A stretch of DNA of 7,733 nucleotides, taken from the NCBI GenBank assembly GCA_948435975.1, contig CAOJHG010000084.1:1-7733 (forward strand), in the 5' to 3' direction. Under the pieces are notes generated by a model that worked only from the letters and a program-made list of their open reading frames with translations, had not been told where the DNA came from and searched no databases. The position numbers and the translations under genes were made by a program. This document shows positions 1-6,039 of this stretch, in pieces. Origin of the DNA: an uncultured Oscillibacter sp. GTDB lineage: Bacteria > Bacillota > Clostridia > Oscillospirales > Oscillospiraceae. Position 1 is the first letter of the stretch, and every line of letters begins with the position of its first letter.

Positions 1-607
1 CGCCCATGGTCATGGCCTCGGTCTGGTCGTGGGTGACGTAGACGAAGGTGGTCTGCAAACGCTTGTGGAGGCGGCTGATCTCCGAGCGCATGGCGGTACG
101 AAGCTTGGCGTCCAGGTTGGAGAGGGGTTCGTCCAGCAGGAAGACGGCGGGATTCCGGACCATGGCGCGGCCCAGGGCAACACGCTGGCGCTGGCCGCCG
201 GAAAGGGCCTTGGGCTTCCGGTTCAGCAGGTGCTCCAGGTCCAGGGCCTTGGCGGCTTCGTGAACACGACGGTCAATCTCGCCGGCGGGGACCTTTTGAA
301 GCGTCAGGCCGAAGGCGATGTTCTTATATACGGTCATATGGGGATAGAGGGCGTAGTTCTGGAAGACCATGGCGATGTCACGGTCCTTGGGGGCTACGTC
401 GTTCACCACCCGGTCGCCGATGTACAGCTCGCCGTCGCTGATGTCCTCCAGACCGGCAATCATGCGCAGAGTGGTGGATTTACCGCAGCCGGAGGGACCG
501 ACCAGGATGACGAATTCCTTGTCCGCAATCTCCAGGTTCAGATCGGGCACCACGGTGACGCCGCCGGGATAGGTTTTTCTCACATGTCTGAACGAAATGC
601 TGGCCAT
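1..607 (-). CDS. ugpC: Sugar ABC transporter ATP-binding protein, MalK/MsmX/UgpC family (3' end beyond window)
   Basis: This is the cytoplasmic ATPase subunit of a carbohydrate-type ABC importer. It hydrolyses ATP to drive uptake through a permease pair not present here. The 202 visible codons hold the nucleotide-binding domain in canonical order: Walker [10 protein letters not shown] (residues 37-45), Q-loop [10 protein letters not shown] (82-91), signature LSGGQRQRV (135-143), Walker B VFLLDEP (155-161), D-loop SNLDAKLR (163-170) and H-loop VTHDQTEAM (191-199). The ATG at 607 is chosen because AGGGAGG lies 10 bases upstream. The C-terminal regulatory/TOBE part, which would separate MalK, MsmX and UgpC subtypes, lies beyond the left edge, so the symbol is a family label. 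No permease or solute-binding protein gene is adjacent on the right, so it may be a shared ATPase like B. subtilis MsmX; that is inference. It is divergent from a DUF624/YesL gene, a family often found with sugar ABC systems. Confidence 0.93.
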   Translation of the reverse strand, partial: MASISFRHVRKTYPGGVTVVPDLNLEIADKEFVILVGPSGCGKSTTLRMIAGLEDISDGELYIGDRVVNDVAPKDRDIAMVFQNYALYPHMTVYKNIAFGLTLQKVPAGEIDRRVHEAAKALDLEHLLNRKPKALSGGQRQRVALGRAMVRNPAVFLLDEPLSNLDAKLRTAMRSEISRLHKRLQTTFVYVTHDQTEAMTMG

Positions 608-692
608 AATAATACATCCTCCCTTAAAAATAAGGTAATTTTGTGATGCCTTAAAGAGGACTCTGCTATCCGCACCACATTTGTATGAATTC

Positions 693-721
693 AAAATAGC
701 ACGGAAGGGCAAGGGTTTCAA
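693..721 (-). promoter_or_regulatory. Predicted sigma-A promoter of the ABC ATPase gene
   Basis: On the minus strand, TTGAAA (721-716) is followed by a 17-base spacer and TATTTT (698-693). TG stands one base before the -10 box (TGCTATTTT), an extended -10 feature. Predicted transcription start is near 686, giving a leader of roughly 80 bases before the ATG at 607. Read from sequence only. Confidence 0.6.
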
Positions 722-814
722 CGGTAAAAACGAGATAGGGAGGGTAAAAAAATGATTCTGATTGAAATCCGCTGGGGAGGTCACGAATTTACCCGCGATA
801 TCAAAGGTTTCCGG

Positions 815-843
815 TTGCAAACCCCTTTTCGCTGTGCTAAACT
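815..843 (+). promoter_or_regulatory. Predicted sigma-A promoter of the DUF624 gene
   Basis: TTGCAA (815-820), a 17-base spacer, then TAAACT (838-843), each box matching consensus at four of six positions. The predicted start near 850 leaves about 40 bases of leader before the GTG start at 890. If real, it lies inside the longer open frame that begins at 752, and so argues for the shorter protein. Confidence 0.5.
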
Positions 844-889
844 AAAAAAGATACCGCGCTATTTTCGACCAAGAAAGGAGGCCCCGCCT

Positions 890-1573
890 GTGTTTTTTCG
901 GAAAGACTACGCCACACCCGGCCCCGGCATTGATCCCGACGCGCCGGAGAAGACCGGCATAGCCCGCGTTGTGGAAATCCTCCAGATCGAGTGCGTGACC
1001 CTGGGGAAGCTGAATCTGCTGGTCCTGGTGTGCTGCCTGACGGTGGTGATGCTCCCCCCAGCTATCTTCGCCATGAATCAGGTGGTTCGCAAGATGATGC
1101 TGGACGAGCCGGTAACCTGCTTCTACGATTTCCGGACGGCCTTCAAGCGTGATTGGAAGCGGGGCTATGCGGCGTTCCTGCTGACGGTGCTCCCTCTGCT
1201 CTGCGGCTGCTGCGGCGTCCTGTTCTACCTCCCGCGGGCGGTGGAAAACCCGCTGCTGCTGGGCCCGCTGGCGGTGTGCCTGGCGGCGGTGCTGGTGGTC
1301 CTGCTGGCGTCTCCCTATTTTTACGGTGTGCTGAGCACCGGGCGTTCGGTGAAGGAGTCCCTGCGGATGGCGCTCCTGCTGGCGGCGGGGAAACCTCTGC
1401 GGGGCGTGCTGGCGGCGGTGTGCGTGTACGGAATGACCCTGGCGGCGGTGCTGGAATTTCCAATCAGCTTGGTGTATATGATCGTGCTGGGCTTTTCCGG
1501 TCCCTGCTTCCTTGCAAATTTTTTCCTCCGGACCGTCCTCCGGGATTACTGCCCGCCGGTGGAGGCAGAATAG
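890..1573 (+). CDS. DUF624 (YesL-like) membrane protein
   Basis: A 227-residue integral membrane protein of the DUF624/YesL family, whose biochemical role is not established. Members commonly sit with carbohydrate ABC transporters or polysaccharide-utilisation genes. The N-terminus has the family pattern: a short aromatic/basic start, a PGPG motif (residues 10-13), then LNLLVLVCCLTVVMLPPA (41-58) as the first membrane segment, followed by VVRKMMLDEPV and a DFRTAFKRDWKRG loop. Further hydrophobic segments fall near 93-115, 124-145, 170-190 and 195-215. The GTG at 890 is chosen because AAAGGAGG lies eight bases upstream and the protein then begins where the family normally begins. An in-frame ATG at 752 would add 46 residues that are basic and unlike the family; it also has a good GGGAGGG site, so the choice is likely but not certain. 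Predicted promoter at 815-843, terminator just downstream. Divergent from the ABC ATPase, which fits a sugar-uptake context. Confidence 0.85.
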   Translation: MFFRKDYATPGPGIDPDAPEKTGIARVVEILQIECVTLGKLNLLVLVCCLTVVMLPPAIFAMNQVVRKMMLDEPVTCFYDFRTAFKRDWKRGYAAFLLTVLPLLCGCCGVLFYLPRAVENPLLLGPLAVCLAAVLVVLLASPYFYGVLSTGRSVKESLRMALLLAAGKPLRGVLAAVCVYGMTLAAVLEFPISLVYMIVLGFSGPCFLANFFLRTVLRDYCPPVEAE

Positions 1574-1586
1574 CGCACATAAAAGA

Positions 1587-1629
1587 GACCAGTCCTCCCC
1601 GCGGTGGGAGAACTGGTCCCTTTTTCTTT
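1587..1629. terminator. Rho-independent terminator, probably bidirectional
   Basis: GACCAGT (1587-1593) pairs with ACTGGTC (1612-1618). After one C/A mismatch, CTCCC (1595-1599) pairs with GGGAG (1606-1610) around a six-base loop. TTTTTCTTT follows on the plus strand, ending the DUF624 transcript. On the minus strand the same hairpin is followed by TCTTTTAT, so it can also end the convergent transcript whose last stop is at 1640. Confidence 0.88.
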
Positions 1630-1639
1630 ATAACGCAAA

Positions 1640-2023
1640 TCATGTCTGCCCGCCGTCCATCACAACGCGCAGTCCCTGTTCCTCCAACGCCGTTTTCATA
1701 TCGGAGGGCAGCGCGAGCTTCGCTGTGCGGTAGCCTTTATAATAGACTCGCTTGGTTTTTCCGCTCTTCCGGACGGCATACACCCACAGACTGTAGGACA
1801 GCTTGTGATCCAGCTCCCACTGATTATAGTGCAGTTCCACCCGCTCGATTTCAGCAAGGGGGATGGGATACGGCACCCCTGTATTAAGCACCAGACATCC
1901 GTTTTCAAAGAAAAAGGCGCCTGCGCCGGAACGGTTCTTGAACCTGCTCCTTTTATAGACAAAGAAATAGACAATAAGGCCCAGGGCGGCAATATAAGGC
2001 ACATAGAACAAAAACGAAAACAT
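1640..2023 (-). CDS. Small membrane-anchored protein of unknown function
   Basis: A 127-residue protein that I do not recognise by name. Residues 3-23 form one hydrophobic segment (FLFYVPYIAALGLIVYFFVY) followed at once by KRSRFKNR. This is the signature of a single N-terminal membrane anchor with the rest on the cytoplasmic side. The remaining 100 residues alternate short hydrophobic strands (GAFFFENGCLVL, IPLAEIERVELHY, YSLWVYAVR, RVYYKGY) and end in a likely helix (PSDMKTALEEQGLRVV). This resembles a small beta-barrel of the bacterial PH type; that comparison is inference only. The start at 2023 has AGGAGG seven bases upstream; an ATG at 2028 is out of frame and too close to that site. It begins 37 bases after the yfcE-like gene on the same strand, so the two are probably cotranscribed, and it ends at the shared terminator. 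Confidence 0.8.
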   Translation of the reverse strand: MFSFLFYVPYIAALGLIVYFFVYKRSRFKNRSGAGAFFFENGCLVLNTGVPYPIPLAEIERVELHYNQWELDHKLSYSLWVYAVRKSGKTKRVYYKGYRTAKLALPSDMKTALEEQGLRVVMDGGQT

Positions 2024-2060
2024 AACATGGCCTCCTGTTAGTGTGTATTGTTTTCCACCC

Positions 2061-2606
2061 TCATCCGCGCAGGGGCTCGAACGCCTCCCCGGTCATGAGG
2101 TCCTTCCAGGTGAAAGCGCCGCCGTCCGCAATCAGGTAGCTGTGGGGGGTTCCGTCCTTGGGCAGAGCCAGGGAGCCGGGGTTCAGATAGGTGTATCCGT
2201 CCCGGGGCTGCTGGATTGGAAGGTGGAAGTGGCCGCAGAGGAGGAAATCCCCGCGGCGGAGGGGCGGCGGGTTTTCCGGGCCGTAGTTGTGGCCGTGGGT
2301 GGCGAAGATGTCCAGGCCGTCCAGGGAGAAAAAGGCGTATTCGGCCATCATGGGGAACTCTAAAACCATCTGGTCCACCTCGGAATCGCAGTTGCCCCGG
2401 ACGCACAGGAGCCGCTCCTTTACGCCGTTGAGCATGGACGTTACGGCAGGGGGGGCGTAGTCCTCGGGGAAGGGGTTGCGGGGGCCGTGGTAGAGCAGGT
2501 CGCCCAGCAGCACCAGACGTTCCGCCTTTTCCTTCTCAAAGGCGTCCAGCAGGCGGCGGCAGCAGGCGGCAGAACCGTGGAGGTCCGACGCGATCATCCA
2601 TTTCAT
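2061..2606 (-). CDS. yfcE: YfcE-family metallophosphodiesterase
   Basis: A 181-residue cytoplasmic calcineurin-like phosphoesterase, close in length and motifs to E. coli YfcE (184 residues), a metal-dependent enzyme that cleaves phosphodiester model substrates; its physiological substrate is unclear. All metal-binding motifs are visible: SDLHG near the N-terminus, GDLLYHGPRN, GNCDSEVDQ, THGH and GHFHLP, followed by LNPGS. HGPRN, the GNCDSEVDQ stretch and GPEN are specific hallmarks of the YfcE group rather than of general phosphoesterases. The ATG at 2606 is preferred: AGGAGC (2620-2615) is eight bases upstream, whereas the in-frame TTG at 2612 is only about two bases from it. First gene of a leftward pair with the small membrane protein; driven by the promoter at 2638-2665. 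Confidence 0.94.
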   Translation of the reverse strand: MKWMIASDLHGSAACCRRLLDAFEKEKAERLVLLGDLLYHGPRNPFPEDYAPPAVTSMLNGVKERLLCVRGNCDSEVDQMVLEFPMMAEYAFFSLDGLDIFATHGHNYGPENPPPLRRGDFLLCGHFHLPIQQPRDGYTYLNPGSLALPKDGTPHSYLIADGGAFTWKDLMTGEAFEPLRG

Positions 2607-2637
2607 TCGCAAGCGCTCCTTTGTGTTTGATGGGCCG

Positions 2638-2665
2638 ATTATATCACAGGGCGGCGGGTTTGCAA
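2638..2665 (-). promoter_or_regulatory. Predicted extended -10 promoter of the yfcE unit
   Basis: On the minus strand TTGCAA (2665-2660), a 16-base spacer, then a perfect TATAAT (2643-2638) preceded by TG one base away (TGATATAAT). Predicted start near 2631, leaving about 25 bases before the ATG. It is the best promoter match in the window and also supports the short start of the gene. Confidence 0.75.
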
Positions 2666-2677
2666 AGGGGAAATTCC

Positions 2678-2706
2678 TTGCATTCCCCGGCGGAGGATGC
2701 TATAGT
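2678..2706 (+). promoter_or_regulatory. Predicted sigma-A promoter of the surface protein gene
   Basis: TTGCAT (2678-2683), a 17-base spacer and TATAGT (2701-2706, five of six to consensus). Predicted start is about 2712-2714. The -35 box is only 12 bases from the -35 box of the opposing yfcE promoter, so the two polymerases could compete for this region. Confidence 0.65.
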
Positions 2707-2711
2707 TAAAG

Positions 2712-2730
2712 AAGTACATAGCGTGTACTT
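2712..2730 (+). promoter_or_regulatory. Perfect inverted repeat at the transcription start: operator or 5' mRNA hairpin
   Basis: AAGTACA (2712-2718) and TGTACTT (2724-2730) are exact reverse complements separated by five bases. The left arm begins at the predicted transcription start, and the right arm ends three bases before the AGGAGG ribosome-binding site (2734-2739). It could be a repressor site or a 5'-terminal mRNA stem-loop that protects the transcript. It has no T tract and is not a terminator. Confidence 0.5.
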
Positions 2731-2748
2731 GACAGGAGGATTGGGAAA

Positions 2749-5700
2749 ATGAGGGAAATGGGAAGAAAATTTTTGGTCTTATGTCTGGCCGCGGTTCTGA
2801 CGCTGGCACTTTTGCCGGTACCGGCCAGGGCGGCGGTAATTAGCTCCGGATATGGTTCCTGGGGGACTTGGACGGTGGATGATACTGGAGTTTTGACCAT
2901 CGACGGAACAGGAGAGATAGATGATGATACTGTTGCGAATATACCTTGGTTCAATGAGCGGAATATTATCCAGTCAATCAACATTACACCTGGCATAACC
3001 AGGATTGGAATGAACGCATTTTATGGATGCAGAAACCTGACCTCGGCAACGATTCCGGACAGCGTAACCAGTATTGGAGACGAAGCGTTTTCTGGATGCA
3101 GCAGCTTGACCTCCATCACGATTCCAGACAGTGTGACGAATATTGGAGCAAGCGCTTTCTGGAACTGTACCGGCCTGACCTCCGTGACGCTCCCCAGCAG
3201 CGCCGCCGCTATTGGAGACGGAGCTTTCACAAATTGCTCCAGTTTGACCTCGCTGACGATTCCAGAGGGCATAACCAGCATCGGCGTCAGCGCTTTCTCC
3301 GACTGCCCCCTGACCTCCGTAACGATTCCGGGCAGTGTTGTCAAGATTGGAAACAGTGCTTTCGCTCGTACAAATTTGACCTCCCTGACTATTTCGGAGG
3401 GGGTGGTCACAATTGGAGACAGTGCGTTTACGGGCTGTACCAGCCTGACCTCCGTGATGATTCCAGAGAGTGTGACCACAATCGAAGACTATGCTTTCAG
3501 CGATTGTGAAAACCTGACCTCCGTGATGATTCATGCCAGCATCACAAGCAATGGGGGATACATCTTTCTTGGCTGCCCGAAATTGCAAACCTTGGTCTGT
3601 ACAGGCGACCGGCCCAAGGACCTCCCCGAAATGTTTCTGAATTCATCCGGCGCAAAGTACTATCCCTGGGACAATGAAACCTGGGGCGATGATGTTGGCG
3701 CCGCCTGGACCCCCTTCGGCAAGACGGAGCTGACCGTCTCCAAAATCCCGGCGGAGGCCCCGCATGAAATCACGGTCACTTCTTCCGTTATCCCGTTCAA
3801 GCCGGAAGAGGCGGTGAAAACGGAAAATTACACCTTTGACAGCACCTACACCGTTACAGCCGCCGCCGTCAGCGGGGACAGCATGACCGTGACGCTGACC
3901 CTTCAGGAGTCCGAAAGCGGTCTTGCGGCTCAGGCGGCGGGTTCCGGCCTCGAAATCAATCACGATGTTCTTGAGGCCGTGGAGCTGGACATGGATACGC
4001 TGACCGTCGTTAGGAGCACCAGCGTTTATGTCGATGCCGCGGACCCAGCAGACCCGCCGGCGCCGCCTGTTGACCCCGAGCCGGAGGAGCCCTCCACCCC
4101 CTCCAAAGCGCCGAACAAGGGCGGTTCCAGCAGCGGCGCGTTTCCCTGGGACAAACGGCCTGCCGCCGCGCCAACTGTGGAAGAGCTTCCGTTCCCTGTG
4201 GTGGTTCCCCCTCCGGCGGCGGACCCGGATTCCCCCTTCCAGGACCTTGTGAAAGAGGAAGAATATGTAAGCTGGGCGGAGCGCATCGACCCGCCCCAGT
4301 ATGCCGTGGACCTCTATGACGCCCTGGTGGGCGGCTCCGGCGGTCCCGGCGCGGGCAGTTTCACTGAATTCCTGGTGGATGACGCCAGCTTTCAAGTTTC
4401 CCCAGTCTCGGCAGGGGAGTCCGGCGGCGGCTATGAGGTCCTGGAGGCGGAGACCATTACCCTCTCTATGCTGGAACCCTATTCCAGCGGCGGGGAGCCG
4501 GAAAACGAGGGCTTGACCTCCCTGATTTTCACTGATGATGATTTCTACTCCGTAGGCGTGGACGGCCGGGACAAGACCATCGACTACGGTGCGCTGAAGC
4601 TGGGCGACATCGTGAAGACGGAAACGTTTAACGGCGTCTTTGTCACCAGCGTTCCCAAGGGCGACGATTTCGACACGGTGAAAAAGGAGGTCAGCGGCTA
4701 TATCGCAACGGTTTTCCAGGCGTTTGACAAGGACCATCCGGAGGTGTTCTGGCTCAGTGGAAAGTGTAAAATCCGCATCCTGAGCGTGCGGGATTCCAGC
4801 GGCGCGGCCAATGGATGCTTCTTCCTGGACCTGGCGGATAAGGAGGGGTTCAGCATGAAGGCCCCGGCGTGGACGGCTTCCGGCACGGTGGCGGACGGTA
4901 TCCGGCGGCGGGATTCAGCGGTGGAACGCATCCTCTCCGCCGTGACTGGGGAGACCGTGCCGGAGAAACTGAGGGAGCTGAACCGGATTTTGACGGAGAG
5001 CAACGAATACAACACCACGGAGGACCTGACCACTATCGGCAACGAGCCCCACGAGTGCCTGAGCGCCCTGGAAGGACGAACTGGAACCAGCGGCCCGGTG
5101 TGCGACGGATATTCCCGGGCGTTCAAGGTGCTCTGCGACAAGCTGGGCATTGGCTGTGTGCTGGAGACGGGCTATGCGAAGCCTACAGTGGACAGCGTGG
5201 GAACGCTCCATATGTGGAACGTGGTGCAGGTAGGCGAGAATTGGTACGGAACGGACGTGACCTGGAACGATCCGATGGTGAAGGGCGTCAGCGGCGCGAA
5301 GTCCGGGAAGGAGAACGAGCGCTATCTGCTGGTTGGGGCCGGTACGGAAATCCGCGGCATGACATTCCGGGACTCCCATCCGGTGACGAACCGTGACGCA
5401 AAGGGCGGTGTATCCTTCACAAACGGTCCCAGCCTGAGCGCAGCGGCCTTTTCTGCGGCGGCGTATCAGAGCGGTGTTGCGGACCTTCCCTTTACCGACG
5501 TGGACGAGGGCGCGTGGTATTATGATGCGGTGGCCTATGTGCAGGAAAGGGGCTTGATGAACGGAGCCGGCGCAACAGCCTTCCAGCCCCAAGGGACCAT
5601 CACCCGTCAGCAGATGTGGATGATTTTGGCCCGTCTCAGCGGCGTGTCCCCGGCGGACATGGCGGAGGCCCGTCAATGGGCGGTGAGCGGCGGCGTGTCC

Positions 5701-5976
5701 GACGGAACGAATCCCGGCGGTGCGGTGAGCCGTCAGCAAATGGTGTCGCTCCTGTACCGTGCGGGCGGCGGGACCAGCGGCAACGGAGAGGCGCTTGCGG
5801 GCTTCCCGGACAGAGGAAGCGTGGCCGGATATGCGCTGGACGCCTTTAGCTGGGCTGTGGAGAGCGGGATTGTGGCGGGAACGTCTGCCGGGACGCTTGA
5901 CCCCAGCGGAACAGCGAGCCGGGCGCAGTTTGCGGCAGTGCTCCAGCGTTACTGCAAGGCCATTGGGCGGGCGTGA
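2749..5976 (+). CDS. Secreted surface protein: leucine-rich repeats, transglutaminase-like domain, three SLH domains
   Basis: A 1075-residue exported protein. Residues 1-28 are a signal peptide: basic MREMGRK, a hydrophobic core, and an ARA signal-peptidase site, with cleavage expected after residue 28. Residues 29-73 are the BspA-type lead-in (WTVDDTGVLTIDGTGE). Residues 74-278 are nine leucine-rich repeats of 22-23 residues (LTSVTIPxSVTxIGxxAFxxC). Residues 285-500 hold a beta-rich stretch and two proline-rich linkers (about 432-460 and 475-497). Residues 500-880 form a region ending in a transglutaminase-like fold with an intact triad: Cys785 (GPVCDGYSRAFKVLCD), His821 (LHMWNVV) and Asp836 (WYGTDVTWNDP). 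Three SLH domains follow (about 915-960, 968-1008 and 1017-1070), which normally hold proteins to secondary wall polymers. The ATG at 2749 has AGGAGG nine bases upstream. Own promoter and terminator, so single-gene transcription. Recognition of host, dietary or bacterial protein by the repeats and action by the cysteine domain are inference; the latter may be a protease, cross-linker or non-catalytic. Confidence 0.93.
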   Translation: MREMGRKFLVLCLAAVLTLALLPVPARAAVISSGYGSWGTWTVDDTGVLTIDGTGEIDDDTVANIPWFNERNIIQSINITPGITRIGMNAFYGCRNLTSATIPDSVTSIGDEAFSGCSSLTSITIPDSVTNIGASAFWNCTGLTSVTLPSSAAAIGDGAFTNCSSLTSLTIPEGITSIGVSAFSDCPLTSVTIPGSVVKIGNSAFARTNLTSLTISEGVVTIGDSAFTGCTSLTSVMIPESVTTIEDYAFSDCENLTSVMIHASITSNGGYIFLGCPKLQTLVCTGDRPKDLPEMFLNSSGAKYYPWDNETWGDDVGAAWTPFGKTELTVSKIPAEAPHEITVTSSVIPFKPEEAVKTENYTFDSTYTVTAAAVSGDSMTVTLTLQESESGLAAQAAGSGLEINHDVLEAVELDMDTLTVVRSTSVYVDAADPADPPAPPVDPEPEEPSTPSKAPNKGGSSSGAFPWDKRPAAAPTVEELPFPVVVPPPAADPDSPFQDLVKEEEYVSWAERIDPPQYAVDLYDALVGGSGGPGAGSFTEFLVDDASFQVSPVSAGESGGGYEVLEAETITLSMLEPYSSGGEPENEGLTSLIFTDDDFYSVGVDGRDKTIDYGALKLGDIVKTETFNGVFVTSVPKGDDFDTVKKEVSGYIATVFQAFDKDHPEVFWLSGKCKIRILSVRDSSGAANGCFFLDLADKEGFSMKAPAWTASGTVADGIRRRDSAVERILSAVTGETVPEKLRELNRILTESNEYNTTEDLTTIGNEPHECLSALEGRTGTSGPVCDGYSRAFKVLCDKLGIGCVLETGYAKPTVDSVGTLHMWNVVQVGENWYGTDVTWNDPMVKGVSGAKSGKENERYLLVGAGTEIRGMTFRDSHPVTNRDAKGGVSFTNGPSLSAAAFSAAAYQSGVADLPFTDVDEGAWYYDAVAYVQERGLMNGAGATAFQPQGTITRQQMWMILARLSGVSPADMAEARQWAVSGGVSDGTNPGGAVSRQQMVSLLYRAGGGTSGNGEALAGFPDRGSVAGYALDAFSWAVESGIVAGTSAGTLDPSGTASRAQFAAVLQRYCKAIGRA
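2968..3582 (+). repeat. Nine tandem leucine-rich repeat units of about 69 bases
   Basis: Coding repeats with a 69-base period (66 in two units), one per 22-23-residue leucine-rich repeat. Unit starts at the LTS motif are near 3037, 3106, 3175, 3244, 3310, 3376, 3445 and 3514, after a divergent first unit at 2968. Phrases such as CTGACCTCCGTGA and ATTCCAGA recur at the same phase. Units are similar but not identical, so they are old duplications rather than a recent expansion. Confidence 0.85.
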
Positions 5977-5993
5977 GCCTTCCGAAACAGAGA

Positions 5994-6028
5994 AGCGGTC
6001 AACCGGGGATTCCGGCTGGCCGCTTTTT
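5994..6028 (+). terminator. Rho-independent terminator of the surface protein gene
   Basis: AGCGGTCA (5994-6001) pairs with TGGCCGCT (6017-6024) with one G-T pair. After an A/C mismatch, CCGG (6003-6006) pairs with CCGG (6012-6015) around a GGATT loop. TTTTT ends the structure. It starts 18 bases after the stop codon. It lies between two convergent genes; in the reverse direction it is followed only by TCTCTGTTTC, so it would be a weaker terminator for gluQ. Confidence 0.85.
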
Positions 6029-6039
6029 CGTGGCAGGCG

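Larger units (their letters stand above)
608..889. other. Divergent intergenic region between ABC ATPase and DUF624 genes
   Basis: These 282 bases carry no convincing gene of their own. They hold the leftward promoter (693-721), the rightward promoter (815-843) and the ribosome-binding sites of both flanking genes. They are visibly richer in A and T than the flanking genes. An open frame runs from an ATG at 752 into the DUF624 gene; it is treated as non-coding here for reasons given under that gene. Confidence 0.6.

Noticed and set aside
29..646. Open frame of 205 codons on the plus strand opposite the ABC ATPase
   Set aside because: The opposite strand carries every motif of an ABC ATPase plus a promoter and ribosome-binding site. 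The plus-strand product is a Gly/Val/His-rich shadow.
608..700. Imperfect palindrome near the -10 box of the ABC ATPase promoter (ATTTTGAATTCATACAAAT) considered as an operator
   Set aside because: Only the outer few bases of each arm match; this is no better than expected in AT-rich DNA, and it does not fit the CcpA cre consensus.
1153..1887. Open frame of 244 codons on the plus strand across DUF624 and the next gene
   Set aside because: It is out of frame with the DUF624 gene, runs through a strong terminator hairpin and into the antisense of the next gene, and is rich in Gly/Ala/Pro typical of shadow frames.
2729..2734. Perfect TTGACA -35 box
   Set aside because: No -10-like sequence occurs 16-18 bases downstream (the position reads AGGGAA), and it overlaps the ribosome-binding site. 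It is probably chance.
2968..3582. Regular 69-base repeats considered as a CRISPR-like or satellite array
   Set aside because: The repeats are in frame, vary at synonymous and variable positions, and encode leucine-rich repeats. There are no spacer-like unique segments.
3643..4737. Open frame of 364 codons on the minus strand inside the surface protein gene
   Set aside because: It lies wholly antisense to a gene with clear domains, has low-complexity Arg/Gly-rich sequence and no family motifs. Such frames are expected opposite GC-rich codon usage.
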